This document shows, one piece after another, positions 1 through 7,910 of a stretch of 59,474 nucleotides of DNA. How positions within the stretch are numbered: position 1 is the first letter of the stretch; every line of letters starts with the position of its first letter. Under the pieces are notes generated by a model. It did no database searches, was not told the origin of the DNA, and was given only the letters and a program-made list of their open reading frames with translations. The stretch is from Deltaproteobacteria bacterium (GTDB lineage Bacteria; Bdellovibrionota_B; Oligoflexia; Oligoflexales; Bog-1112), in NCBI GenBank assembly GCA_016186945.1, contig JACPKR010000019.1, positions 1-59,474 of the forward strand. The letters are read 5' to 3'. The position numbers were made by a program, and so were the translations under genes.

Positions 1-359
1 ACCGCCACCGGAGGAGTTAATTCTACCAAGAATGACCGCCCCTCCAGGACTCCAGTTACACGCCGGAAACGGACATTAACGGAGAGCGAATTAGCTAATA
101 GCCTGATGGCCCAGAGTTATCCAGGTTTTTAGTAGCGGAGTAGGCTTCTATCGGGCGCTTTGGCAACGATTTCGCCCTTTAGTTTCCAATGCAGCATGAG
201 TTTATCGCTAGCACTGTAATCTTTTTTTTCTGTAGCCGAGGGAAACTTCATCCAAAAGAAAATTAAGGTCAGAGTAACAATCAACCCCACACCTAAGAAA
301 AAGGCTCGCAAAATACGAAACAACTTGCGAAGAAAACGGAAAACGGGATTATCACTCAT
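1..359 (-). pseudogene. SppA-like signal peptide peptidase remnant (edge of window)
   Basis: An ATG at 359 opens a frame with a basic N-terminus, one strong membrane helix (about residues 16-38) and then the stretch KLMLHWKLKGEIVAKAPDRS, which resembles the first strand region after the membrane anchor of SppA (protease IV). The frame stops at 129 after only about 76 residues. Further downstream on the same strand, another frame reads GAVILGRINSSGGG near positions 1-45, close to the conserved SppA motif before the catalytic region, but several stops separate it from the first part. I read this as a frameshifted, decayed sppA that runs off the window. It could instead be a short intact membrane protein with a chance match behind it. 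Confidence 0.35.
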
Positions 360-448
360 AGGCAGCTTTCTTGTTTTTTTTTGCAAAATTTGAGGCTAAC
401 ATACGTAACCCACCGGTGGCAAGGAGTTGGCTTGAATGAGGAAAGCTT

Positions 449-862
449 ATGAAGGTTATTTGGAAACGCCCTGACGGGTTTCATGAAGCGTCGCCTTCGG
501 ATTATGTTGTGGCGGAAATTTCATCAGGAACGAAGATCTGGCTCCATAAGTCGGATCACGAAAACTACCCCTTTCGGGTGTCGGGAGGATGGCAGGATGA
601 GGATGCGACTAGGAAATTGAATCAACTCGTCAATCTTATCGACAAACCGGTCACCGATTGGGTACAGATCCTCGCCAGCCATTTTGGAAACGCCCGCACA
701 GAAAATGCGGAAAGTTTCCTTCAACAGCAGCTTGAGTGGATTGACGAGCTGAAGCGGCACCTGAAAGGCGATACGTGGGAAATTGAAATCATGAGCGACA
801 CTCTCGACGAGGTGAAGAATCAGATAGAGTGGGCTTCTCCTGATTTCCTCCGCCAGGTTTGA
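449..862 (+). CDS. Hypothetical acidic cytoplasmic protein, 137 aa
   Basis: The ATG follows GAGGAAAG at a good distance. The product has no signal peptide and no membrane segment. It starts with a beta-rich part (MKVIWKRPDGFHEASPSDY) and ends in a charged helical part rich in Glu and Trp. I do not recognise a family. It faces the CHASE2 cyclase gene tail to tail, with a family A repeat filling the gap. The gene looks intact and has ordinary codon use, but no function can be given. Confidence 0.6.
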   Translation: MKVIWKRPDGFHEASPSDYVVAEISSGTKIWLHKSDHENYPFRVSGGWQDEDATRKLNQLVNLIDKPVTDWVQILASHFGNARTENAESFLQQQLEWIDELKRHLKGDTWEIEIMSDTLDEVKNQIEWASPDFLRQV

Positions 863-880
863 AAAAAATGGAGAGCCGAA

Positions 881-1069
881 TAGTATTTGGGAAAAAGAAT
901 TTGTGGAGAGGACCTTTTTTGAAAAAAAGTTCCCCTCCACAGTCATCCCGCGGCTTGACCGCGGGATCCAACGGCAGCCTCCCCCGGAAAAAAATGGATC
1001 CCGCGGTCAGGCCGCGGGATGACTGACTTCGAAAAAGTTTGTCCCCAAATTAATTATATTGAACACTAC
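881..1069 (+). repeat. Family A repeat, palindrome-core form (copy A1)
   Basis: Left arm starts TAGTATTTGGGAAAAAG and continues into a T-rich/A-rich hairpin region ending at CCCCTCCAC. The core holds two inverted copies of the palindrome GATCCCGCGG-tcaag-CCGCGGGATGAC (942-969 and 996-1023). The right arm reads GTTTGTCCCCAAATTAATTA and ends near ACACTA. It lies exactly between two convergent genes and could act as a bidirectional terminator. Other copies are at 16884, 21461, 34931, 37181, 38682, 40868 and 44949. Confidence 0.85.
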
Positions 1070-1071
1070 AG

Positions 1072-3426
1072 TTATTTGTGCGTAAAGGTGTAGACGCCGT
1101 CCCAGTTTTCAATGAAAGGTTTCGAGGTAAATTCTTCTATGCGCTTTAGGTAAACGAGAGAGGGTCCATCCTTAGCTTCAATTTTTAGGCAGTCGGCAAA
1201 TATCGAAGAGGCTTTTTTCCAATCCTGTTCGCGATAAAATTTGCGGCCTTCACCGAACATTCCGATGAGTTCTTTCAAATCTTTTTCCGCAAGGTCATCG
1301 GGACGGAAACAGTGATAGACTTTGACTGGTTCTTTCTTACCTTTGACTCGAATGTCATCAAGATCACGTACAAGATGGTTTGTCTGCGAAAGGGTGGCGA
1401 CCGTGAATTCGCTGAGAATGAGCCGGATACCATATTCCTTAGTCAGTCCTTCGAGACGCGATGCGAGGTTCACGGCATCACCCATGACGGTGTAGCAAAA
1501 GCGCTCGTTTGATCCCATGTTACCCACAGAAACTTCTCCCGTGTTCAGACCTATTCCGATATCGCAGTGGGGGAATCCTTTCTCCTTGAATTCCCGTTGT
1601 AGTTTGTCAAGAGCATAGAGCATGTCGATCGAGGAGTTCAGTGCGCGGTCGGCGTGGTCAGGCAGAGAGAGAGGTGCCCCCCAGAAGGCCATGATGGCAT
1701 CACCGATATATTTGTCGAGGACTCCTTTGGAGCGCAGAATGATTTCCGTCATTGGTGTGAAATACGTGTTCATGAATTCACAGAGTTGCTCGGGTGTGAG
1801 GCTTTCCGAGATCGTTGTGAAACCGCGGACGTCCGAGAAAAAGATTGTAAGTTTCTTTCGCTCTCCCCCTAGTCGAAGTTGCCCGGGTTCATCAAGAACC
1901 TGGTCGATGACTTCCGGGGCGAGGTAAAGGGAGAAGGCACCCTTCACTTTCCGTTTCTCGTACTCTTCTGAGAAATACTTGAAGAGGGTTGTGGAAACAA
2001 ACAGCAGGGTTATCTCGATAAAGGGAACGCCCATGTAGGCCCAGATCCCGTTGTTGAACCAGTAGTAGTGATCGAAAAAGTAATAACCGACGATGCTTGC
2101 TGCTGTAAGCAAGGCGGACACGAGTGCGTGGGACGCTATCATGAGCGGTGAAAATAGAAGTCCAATAAAAAGGACAATGAGCAATTCGGTGACATAAATG
2201 GACTTGGGTCGCTGAAGAAGGTCCTTGTTGACGATATTGTCGAGAGCAGCCGCGTGTACTTCCACTCCATCGGTTGTCGTGTCGAAGGGGTTGGGACGCA
2301 TATCATTGATTCCGATAGCGGTCATTCCTAGGAGAAGGACGGCATCCTTGAGTTGTTCTCTTGTTTTCACATCAAAGTTGTTGTCGTAGGCGTCGGCAAG
2401 GCTTATGTGGGGAAAAGTTTCCCGCGGCCCCCTATGGTTGATAAGCGCACGTCCGATACCCAAAGGGTCGATGGGGATTTCAAGGACGTCTGTTTCATCT
2501 TCCCGGCTGATAAGTTCGATGCTTTGAATACCGATGTTATCGAATTCAACCAGAATGTCTCTCTCCAGCATTTCCGCGGCAAGTTTAAGGGTCAGCGAGG
2601 GCATGAGACGACCGTCAATAATTCGTACAAGTGTAGCCCATCGCATGACGGCATCAGAATCAGCTTCGTTGCTAAAAAAAGCATGGTAGGGGGACGAAGC
2701 TGTTACGGGAGAGATATTAGGGACTATGCCATGAATCGTCAGCTGCGGATAATCTGCCAGGGTCCTGCCTTCAGGTAAGATGACAAGCTGGATTTCAGAG
2801 CTTTCCATTTCTTCGATCCCTCTAAAGGGAGCCTCTTGCCTTCCTGCCTGTTCAATTTCGTATTTGCTTAGAAAATAGAAATAACCCAGGATCACATTTC
2901 CAAACGCCTCAATCGCCTTAGAAAATTGCCGGTCTGCGGGTGAGATATCTCGCAATACTTCGAGTTCTGAAATCACTCCCTTCACCTGTGAACCGGGGAT
3001 TTTTCGTTTTCCCGCAAAGTGTTTGACAAGCAGATGTTTAGCGTCATCGAGGGTTGGCCTTTCCTTCTCACTGAATACTGCGTCCAAAGCAATCCAACGG
3101 ACTTCTGCCTTTTTCAAATTCCTGAGAGCCTGTCCGTAGACGCTTCGAGAAAAAGGCCAGCGGCCGAATTTTTCAATGGACTTTTCGTCAATAGCAAGTA
3201 TGGCAATTTTCGATTTTGGTTTGACGACACCACGAGTTGTGACTCGCCAGTCGAGAATGTTCATTTCCAGAATTGTGATCAGGTCCTCCTTCGATCCTCC
3301 CACGGTATAGTGACGAAAAAGCATAGCCAGGCAGGCACCCACAATCACCGAGCAAATAAGAATTAAGACAGCTTTTTCGCGAAAAAAATGGAATGTTTTT
3401 TTAAAAACACCAATCGGCTTTGCCAT
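1072..3426 (-). CDS. CHASE2-domain adenylate/guanylate cyclase (class III)
   Basis: Predicted inner-membrane sensor that makes a cyclic nucleotide, most likely cAMP. Order: short cytoplasmic N-terminus, one membrane helix (about 18-38), a large extracytoplasmic CHASE2 domain (about 45-390), three membrane helices (about 400-485), then a class III cyclase domain (about 515-710) and a helical tail. The two metal-binding aspartates are D532 (in FFSDVRGFT) and D576 (in KYIGDAIMAF), at the normal 44-residue spacing, and NLASRLEG is also present. All key residues seen look intact, so activity is expected. The ligand sensed by CHASE2 domains is generally unknown. The gene stands alone, divergent from the barrel gene at 3579. 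Confidence 0.93.
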   Translation of the reverse strand: MAKPIGVFKKTFHFFREKAVLILICSVIVGACLAMLFRHYTVGGSKEDLITILEMNILDWRVTTRGVVKPKSKIAILAIDEKSIEKFGRWPFSRSVYGQALRNLKKAEVRWIALDAVFSEKERPTLDDAKHLLVKHFAGKRKIPGSQVKGVISELEVLRDISPADRQFSKAIEAFGNVILGYFYFLSKYEIEQAGRQEAPFRGIEEMESSEIQLVILPEGRTLADYPQLTIHGIVPNISPVTASSPYHAFFSNEADSDAVMRWATLVRIIDGRLMPSLTLKLAAEMLERDILVEFDNIGIQSIELISREDETDVLEIPIDPLGIGRALINHRGPRETFPHISLADAYDNNFDVKTREQLKDAVLLLGMTAIGINDMRPNPFDTTTDGVEVHAAALDNIVNKDLLQRPKSIYVTELLIVLFIGLLFSPLMIASHALVSALLTAASIVGYYFFDHYYWFNNGIWAYMGVPFIEITLLFVSTTLFKYFSEEYEKRKVKGAFSLYLAPEVIDQVLDEPGQLRLGGERKKLTIFFSDVRGFTTISESLTPEQLCEFMNTYFTPMTEIILRSKGVLDKYIGDAIMAFWGAPLSLPDHADRALNSSIDMLYALDKLQREFKEKGFPHCDIGIGLNTGEVSVGNMGSNERFCYTVMGDAVNLASRLEGLTKEYGIRLILSEFTVATLSQTNHLVRDLDDIRVKGKKEPVKVYHCFRPDDLAEKDLKELIGMFGEGRKFYREQDWKKASSIFADCLKIEAKDGPSLVYLKRIEEFTSKPFIENWDGVYTFTHK

Positions 3427-3578
3427 ACCGTTCCTTTAAAAAGGCGACGTCTCTTCATTTGTTTCGGGTGAATATTCAAAACCTTAACTACTGCTCCTAG
3501 GCAAATTCGGGTCATCACATTTTACGGGATTCCACCGATCCTCCTTTAGGAAGACGAGTGCAATAAGAGGATCAGCTC

Positions 3579-4844
3579 ATGCGGAATCCGCCCGGCGCGA
3601 AAATGCAGATACGGGTACGGTTTGTGATCTGTCTCGCTGTCCTAATGTTCCCGCTTGGTGGGGCAGGACAGGAGTTGCCGGAGCATTTTCTCCCCGTCAG
3701 GCCTATCGGGATGGGCGGAGCGTTCACGGCGATTGCCAACGATCAAAACTCGATCTGGACGAACCCCGCCGGCATTGGACGTATTCGCAAGCACCGTTCA
3801 CGCAAACATTTACACCTCCTGTCGGTTCCCAATCTTGTAGGAGGGGTGAACGATCAGGCACAGTCGTTTTACGGTTCATTTAAGACTGCAGGTGCAGAGA
3901 ATAGTGGCGCCGATGCTGCGGCGAATGTAAAGACAGCTATTGAAAATACCGCAACGATCGACAAACCCATTTGGGCGCGAGCCGCCATCAATCCGGTGGC
4001 ATTTGTGGAAATCACTCGAGGGACACCCGGTGTTTTTAGCCTTTTTTCCAACACGCGGCTAAAAATCCAGGTGGATAAGGATGACACTAGCTCAGCCCAG
4101 GTCGAATCGGTTTCCGATACCGGGGCTGTTCTTGGTATCGGGCTTACCAACAATACAAATCGTCATAACCTCGGGCTACAAGTTCGGCCGATCTTTCGAT
4201 TCGCCTACGATGAACGGGTTGACCTGGAAACACTTACGAACACGTCCGAAATGCAGAAGAGGATACTAACGGAAGGGAACACGGTCTCAGCAGTCGCACT
4301 GGACCTTGGCTGGATGTGGACCTTTGCCGATTATTGGTTCCCCTCGGTAGGTGTTTCTGTGTTGAATGTGCCGACAGGTTGCCGTCAGAATTTCCTGAAT
4401 CCGTTCACCGAATTGCGAGAAACGATCTGCGGTACGACCTTTAAAGGTAGTATCAACAACGAAGAGTCTCTCTTTCTTGTCGACCCCACAGACATCCGTG
4501 TGGGGGTCTCCCTTACGCCTCGGATCTTCCACAAGGTGGCGTTACGTTTTGCGGTGGATGTTCACCACCTCTACCTCAGCTCCGGCGATACTTACTATGG
4601 TCTGCCAGGGGCCGAACCGATCAAGACGGTACACGGCGGTATAGAGTTATTTATTGGGAATCCCTTACTTCTCCACCCTTTTTCTGCCCGGTTAGGGGTA
4701 AGCCAGGGGTTTGTGACGACGGGTGTAACCTTAAGGGTGGGGCCCGTATTCCTGGAATTTGCGAGCTATGGCCAGGACATTTCCGCAGAAACAACATCAA
4801 AGGAAGATCGCCGGACGCTTTTCGCGCTCTCACTTGAGCTTTAG
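3579..4844 (+). CDS. Outer-membrane beta-barrel protein, PorV/UPF0164/TraF-like
   Basis: The start at 3579 follows AGAGGATC; a second ATG at 3603 would also give a signal peptide. The N-terminus has a basic region and a hydrophobic stretch ending GGAGQELPEHF. Next comes RPIGMGGAFTAIANDQNSIW followed by TNPAG, the hallmark of FadL/PorV-type and UPF0164 barrels, in which this segment forms the plug or first strands. The rest alternates polar and hydrophobic residues, as expected for about 14 strands. A second, weaker relative lies at 33798. Substrate and partner are unknown. The gene ends just before a B+C repeat block that precedes the next lipoprotein gene. Confidence 0.75.
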   Translation: MRNPPGAKMQIRVRFVICLAVLMFPLGGAGQELPEHFLPVRPIGMGGAFTAIANDQNSIWTNPAGIGRIRKHRSRKHLHLLSVPNLVGGVNDQAQSFYGSFKTAGAENSGADAAANVKTAIENTATIDKPIWARAAINPVAFVEITRGTPGVFSLFSNTRLKIQVDKDDTSSAQVESVSDTGAVLGIGLTNNTNRHNLGLQVRPIFRFAYDERVDLETLTNTSEMQKRILTEGNTVSAVALDLGWMWTFADYWFPSVGVSVLNVPTGCRQNFLNPFTELRETICGTTFKGSINNEESLFLVDPTDIRVGVSLTPRIFHKVALRFAVDVHHLYLSSGDTYYGLPGAEPIKTVHGGIELFIGNPLLLHPFSARLGVSQGFVTTGVTLRVGPVFLEFASYGQDISAETTSKEDRRTLFALSLEL

Positions 4845-4857
4845 TCCCGTTTAGTCC

Positions 4858-5003
4858 GTAATGCGTAAGCCACTTGGGGCAAGGAGGTGGTTTGGAGGAA
4901 ACTGCGCAGCTGGTTCCTCCAAGAAAAATCTATGGGGGAGCGACCCTTCGCTTTGCTCAGGGCAGGCTTTTCCCTCGCCCCCCCAAACCCCCCTCTCCCT
5001 TTT
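4858..5003 (+). repeat. B + C repeat block (copies B1 and C1)
   Basis: Begins with GTAATGCGTAAGCCACTTGG, the same 25-bp arm that forms the terminal inverted repeats of the element at 58105-58249, but here only the left arm is present. It continues into B (GGAGGAAACTGCGCAGCTGG and its inverted partner TTCCTCC) and C (TGGGGGAGCGACC ... CCCCCAAACCCCCC). An open frame runs through the block into the downstream lipoprotein, but the lipoprotein's own signal peptide starts at 5082. Confidence 0.8.
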
Positions 5004-5081
5004 TTCCCTGCCTTGCTTAAGCCTCAATTTGTAGGATATATTCAGGAAGACATTACGCCCAAACATTATAAAGCTAAAAAC

Positions 5082-6182
5082 ATGAACAAAGCCCTTATTG
5101 TCATTTTAAGCCTAGCATTCGCAGCGTGTGTTCCTCAGCCGTTCACGGAGGATTCCGAACTACGTCTAGTTCCACCCCCGAAGGAGAGTTCGAGTGTTGA
5201 TACCCCGCTTGATCATGAAAACGCCTTTCTCAGGCAGGAAGAAGCGAGGCTGGCTCCTCTCCCCTCTGTTTCGGACGACAGTCGGTATTTTGTAAAACTA
5301 CTCAGTGTGCAGGAGCTTTTGACTCAAGATGACGTCAAGCAGATCCGCCCTCTGTTGCAGGAGACGAGCATTTTGAACCGTGCCATCTTGGTGCTTGCTG
5401 GCCTGCGTTTTTATCTGCATGCAGGGTTGGATCCCATGCTATTCCAGCAGGCGGAATTGACCGAGCGTACGGTTTCTGACGGAGCGGACTGGGGAACGTT
5501 TGAATCCTTGGAAGGCGTAGCGGCTGCATTTGAAGTTTCGTTTGCTGATGAGTTGGCCAGCAATCCCTTCCTTGAAAACCCCGTCGTAGTCGATCTGGCC
5601 CTTCGTGCGTTGGAAAAGGGAAACGAGAACTTGAGCTACGCCATGAGCATTCACAAAGCGATAGACACGAAGCGTGCTTCATGGAGCACATTCCAGGAGC
5701 GACTCATTGCGTTCCAAAAATGGCATGAGGGTGCCTTGAGTGCAATACAAGAAACTGGGGATACGTTAAGTGCTCCAGCCTTGCCTGTCTTTATGGAAGA
5801 GCTAAAAAGTGGTGAAGACATCCTCAAGCGGGGGCAAGAGTACATTGACCAGAGTAAGTTTCAGGAGTCAATCGCTCTCCTAAGAACGATTGATGCTAGC
5901 AACATTCATCACTCTGCTGCAGAGGAAAAAATTAAGGAAGCAGCCAACAAAGCTGTTGCGGAATTGCGTCAGAAAGCGGCTCGCGCTTTCCAGAGTGCTA
6001 TACCTGTAACCGACTCGAAAGCACGGAATGCCTATCTACGGGATGCTCGCAAGTTCTTGCTGACAGCTCTAAAGCTTTATCCCGAGGCCGACCAGATTCA
6101 TACGGTTAAACAGAATTTGAATGTGATTAATAAGAATCTTGAGCTTCTCAACAACGGCCCGTCCGAAGGTACTTCTGACTAG
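5082..6182 (+). CDS. Lipoprotein with TPR-like helical repeats, 366 aa
   Basis: The start at 5082 is chosen because it gives a clean lipoprotein signal, MNKALIVILSLAFAAC, with Cys in a LAFAAC lipobox; the longer upstream frame is only translated repeat. The mature part is acidic at first, then helical. The C-terminal half (KRGQEYIDQSKFQESIALL and following) looks like TPR-type helix pairs with heptad spacing. I do not recognise a named family. It is probably periplasmic and anchored to a membrane. Its TAG stop lies in the left arm of an inverted repeat shared with the opposing gene at 6261. Confidence 0.7.
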   Translation: MNKALIVILSLAFAACVPQPFTEDSELRLVPPPKESSSVDTPLDHENAFLRQEEARLAPLPSVSDDSRYFVKLLSVQELLTQDDVKQIRPLLQETSILNRAILVLAGLRFYLHAGLDPMLFQQAELTERTVSDGADWGTFESLEGVAAAFEVSFADELASNPFLENPVVVDLALRALEKGNENLSYAMSIHKAIDTKRASWSTFQERLIAFQKWHEGALSAIQETGDTLSAPALPVFMEELKSGEDILKRGQEYIDQSKFQESIALLRTIDASNIHHSAAEEKIKEAANKAVAELRQKAARAFQSAIPVTDSKARNAYLRDARKFLLTALKLYPEADQIHTVKQNLNVINKNLELLNNGPSEGTSD

Positions 6183-6265
6183 AAGCTATCTCATATTTCT
6201 TGGGGGAGCGACGGTTCCCTCGCCCCCCCAAACCCCCCTCTCCCTTTTATGAAATAGCTTCTAGG
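6179..6265. repeat. C repeat inside a 17-bp inverted repeat (copy C2)
   Basis: CTAGAAGCTATCTCATA and its near-perfect inverted partner TATGAAATAGCTTCTAG (one mismatch) flank a full C copy (TGGGGGAGCGACGGTTCCC ... CTCTCCC). The outer TAGs are the stop codons of the two convergent genes. The whole could fold as one long hairpin and end transcription from both sides. Confidence 0.75.
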
Positions 6266-6707
6266 TTGCTTGCACATGAAGTTCGTCCATAGACTTTGAT
6301 AAGGATTCACCAAACTGTATTGGCAGCTGGGTGGGTGCTTCTGTGACTCCGGGGTGTTGCATACGCAGAGCGCGAATAGCGTCCTCTGGGGTTAGAAAAA
6401 TAGGGAAAACGTCTCCATAGTTGAAAGCTTCCAATTCACGTTTGGCCTGGGACATAACCCCTGCAAAGAGAAAATGGATGGGTAGGCGTTTGCGCAGGTG
6501 CAGCACTTCGTGCAAAAAGGTCGGACAAATTTCCTTCTCGTCGAGAAGGTCGAATACGACGTATTCGAGACCGGTTTGTTTGAGCCAATTATGAATTTTG
6601 ATAAGTAAATTCGCGCATGCGTCACATTCGCGAGTCCGCATCTGACAGGCATTCACGAGATTGACGACCACGGCTCCGTCAATCAATGCGGGTATGACAT
6701 CCATCAT
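6261..6707 (-). CDS. STAS-like domain protein (anti-sigma antagonist fold)
   Basis: The first of two adjacent ATGs is used; it follows GGAAGGA. Residues 10-110 alternate short strands and helices in the STAS order: GAVVVNLVNA, then YVVFDLLDEKEICPTFL where a STAS phospho-site loop is usually DxSxxxSxG, then IHFLFAGVMSQAKREL and GDVFPIFLTPEDAI. The usual phosphorylatable Ser is not obvious in the loop, so it may bind a partner without kinase control. It has no signal peptide and is presumably cytoplasmic. It sits between a lipoprotein gene and an unknown gene, which gives no clear hint of its partner. Confidence 0.55.
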   Translation of the reverse strand: MMDVIPALIDGAVVVNLVNACQMRTRECDACANLLIKIHNWLKQTGLEYVVFDLLDEKEICPTFLHEVLHLRKRLPIHFLFAGVMSQAKRELEAFNYGDVFPIFLTPEDAIRALRMQHPGVTEAPTQLPIQFGESLSKSMDELHVQAT

Positions 6708-6743
6708 GATCGTCCTTCCTCTTATCGTTCATAATGCAGATGC

Positions 6744-7229
6744 CTAAAAAGGACAGGGCTTGTCAAAACGTCTTTGTTCATCCACCCATCTACCAATCAG
6801 TTTCCGTTTGACTTCGTAAAGATGACTGGCTCCCAATTTTCTCCTGAAATTCGCCACTTCCTCGGAGACAGTGCTTCTAATCCCCTCTGATGTACTAGCG
6901 CGAAAAACAAGCGGTTTCAATACCAAAGGGATGCCCCTCTTTCCTATAAGACCTATTAGCCTTGCGTCACGCGATTCGTCAAGGGTTCCTGTAGAGAGAA
7001 GCTCCTTCACCCCTGCGTCGGCACCGACTGTGACTACCGCCTGCCAGTAAAGTGTCTTTTTTTCCTCTTCCTCAACTTCTTCATGATAACTGATCCGAAC
7101 TTGCCATTTCAACCCGTCGCCATCTATGATAGAGTGATTGGCGTTATGTTCTGTCCAGTCGTCCACCTGCACTTTAGCGCTTAATTGCGAAACCACTGCG
7201 GGTTGTTTAGGTCTTAGTCGAACATCCAT
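6744..7229 (-). CDS. Hypothetical protein, 161 aa
   Basis: Start taken at 7229 (MDVRLRPKQPAV) because GAAAGG lies upstream; a start at 7256 would overlap the divergent lptE-like gene further. The product is soluble, rich in charged residues, with a run of Glu (EEVEEEEKK), strands around WQVRISYH and YWQAVVTVG, and a basic C-terminal helix. It might be a PilZ-like or ribosome-associated beta protein, but I see no diagnostic motif. Its start region overlaps that of the opposing gene, so the two share a very tight promoter region. Confidence 0.5.
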   Translation of the reverse strand: MDVRLRPKQPAVVSQLSAKVQVDDWTEHNANHSIIDGDGLKWQVRISYHEEVEEEEKKTLYWQAVVTVGADAGVKELLSTGTLDESRDARLIGLIGKRGIPLVLKPLVFRASTSEGIRSTVSEEVANFRRKLGASHLYEVKRKLIGRWVDEQRRFDKPCPF

Positions 7230-7232
7230 GGT

Positions 7233-7910
7233 ATGCCCAAGCCTTTCATGAAACATTTACTTGCATTCTTTACCTTAAGTTTCCTACTTCAGTGCAGTTA
7301 CCGTTTCAGCAACCAGCACGTTCGCATCCCCACGGGGACGGAGACGATCGCTATTGAGGCGATCTTCGACACGGGACGTTCTGTTTTGCCCCACAATTTG
7401 CTTTGGGAGTCCTTACAGAGAGCCTTTGCTGCTAACGGCCACCTACGTGTCAGCTCCATGGAAAAAGCTGACTTATACTTACGCGCCCATCTGACAAGCA
7501 CCCGTTTTGCGCAATCTGAATGGGATTCGTTCTCAAAGGCCCGCAAGCCGAGCATGTTTTTGAAAGAACTTCCAGAAACTCCCGGGGGTGAAACGAGTGA
7601 AGACGTTGAGCCGGAACCTTTCGCCCCAACAGAATATCTCAACCTCCACTCCGCAGACATTTTTTCCAAACGTCAAAGCCTTTCCTTTCTGGTCGAGGTG
7701 GAAATCTGGGATTTACGAAAAAAAACTATCATCCTCAGTCAAAGTTATCCCATGGGGAATACGTTTAATATGTTTTCAAACCGTTCCACAATTGAGAGCC
7801 GTTTTCTTAGAAATGAAGAAGGCATAGAACATTTATTTGCCAAGTTGTCTGAAAGCATCGCAAATGCGGTTGTCACAGAACTCCTGGCTCCGGCTTATTC
7901 CTTTGATTGA
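7233..7910 (+). CDS. lptE: LPS-assembly lipoprotein LptE-like
   Basis: Lipoprotein signal with Cys in LSFLLQCSYRF, then HVRIPTGTETIAIEAIFDTG, close to the LptE/RlpB pattern in which a CGYxxR start is followed by IPxGxxTIAI. Next come the helix LLWESLQRAFAANG and the strand ADLYLRAHLTS, in LptE order. LptE plugs the LptD barrel and helps insert lipopolysaccharide in the outer membrane. The identification is strengthened by position: the gene meets lptD tail to tail and their 3' ends overlap by 38 bp. ATG 7233 or 7248 could be the start; neither has a strong Shine-Dalgarno sequence. Confidence 0.72.
   Translation: MPKPFMKHLLAFFTLSFLLQCSYRFSNQHVRIPTGTETIAIEAIFDTGRSVLPHNLLWESLQRAFAANGHLRVSSMEKADLYLRAHLTSTRFAQSEWDSFSKARKPSMFLKELPETPGGETSEDVEPEPFAPTEYLNLHSADIFSKRQSLSFLVEVEIWDLRKKTIILSQSYPMGNTFNMFSNRSTIESRFLRNEEGIEHLFAKLSESIANAVVTELLAPAYSFD

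Noticed and set aside
881-1069. Simple intrinsic terminator at the A repeat
   Set aside because: Family A copies also lie upstream of mlaE and in a divergent region, so a terminator role alone does not explain them.
2353-2778. 141-residue plus-strand frame opposite the CHASE2 cyclase
   Set aside because: Shadow frame inside a well supported gene; no SD sequence.
4887-5081. 65-residue N-terminal extension of the lipoprotein at 5082
   Set aside because: The extension is translated B and C repeat; the lipobox signal begins at 5082.
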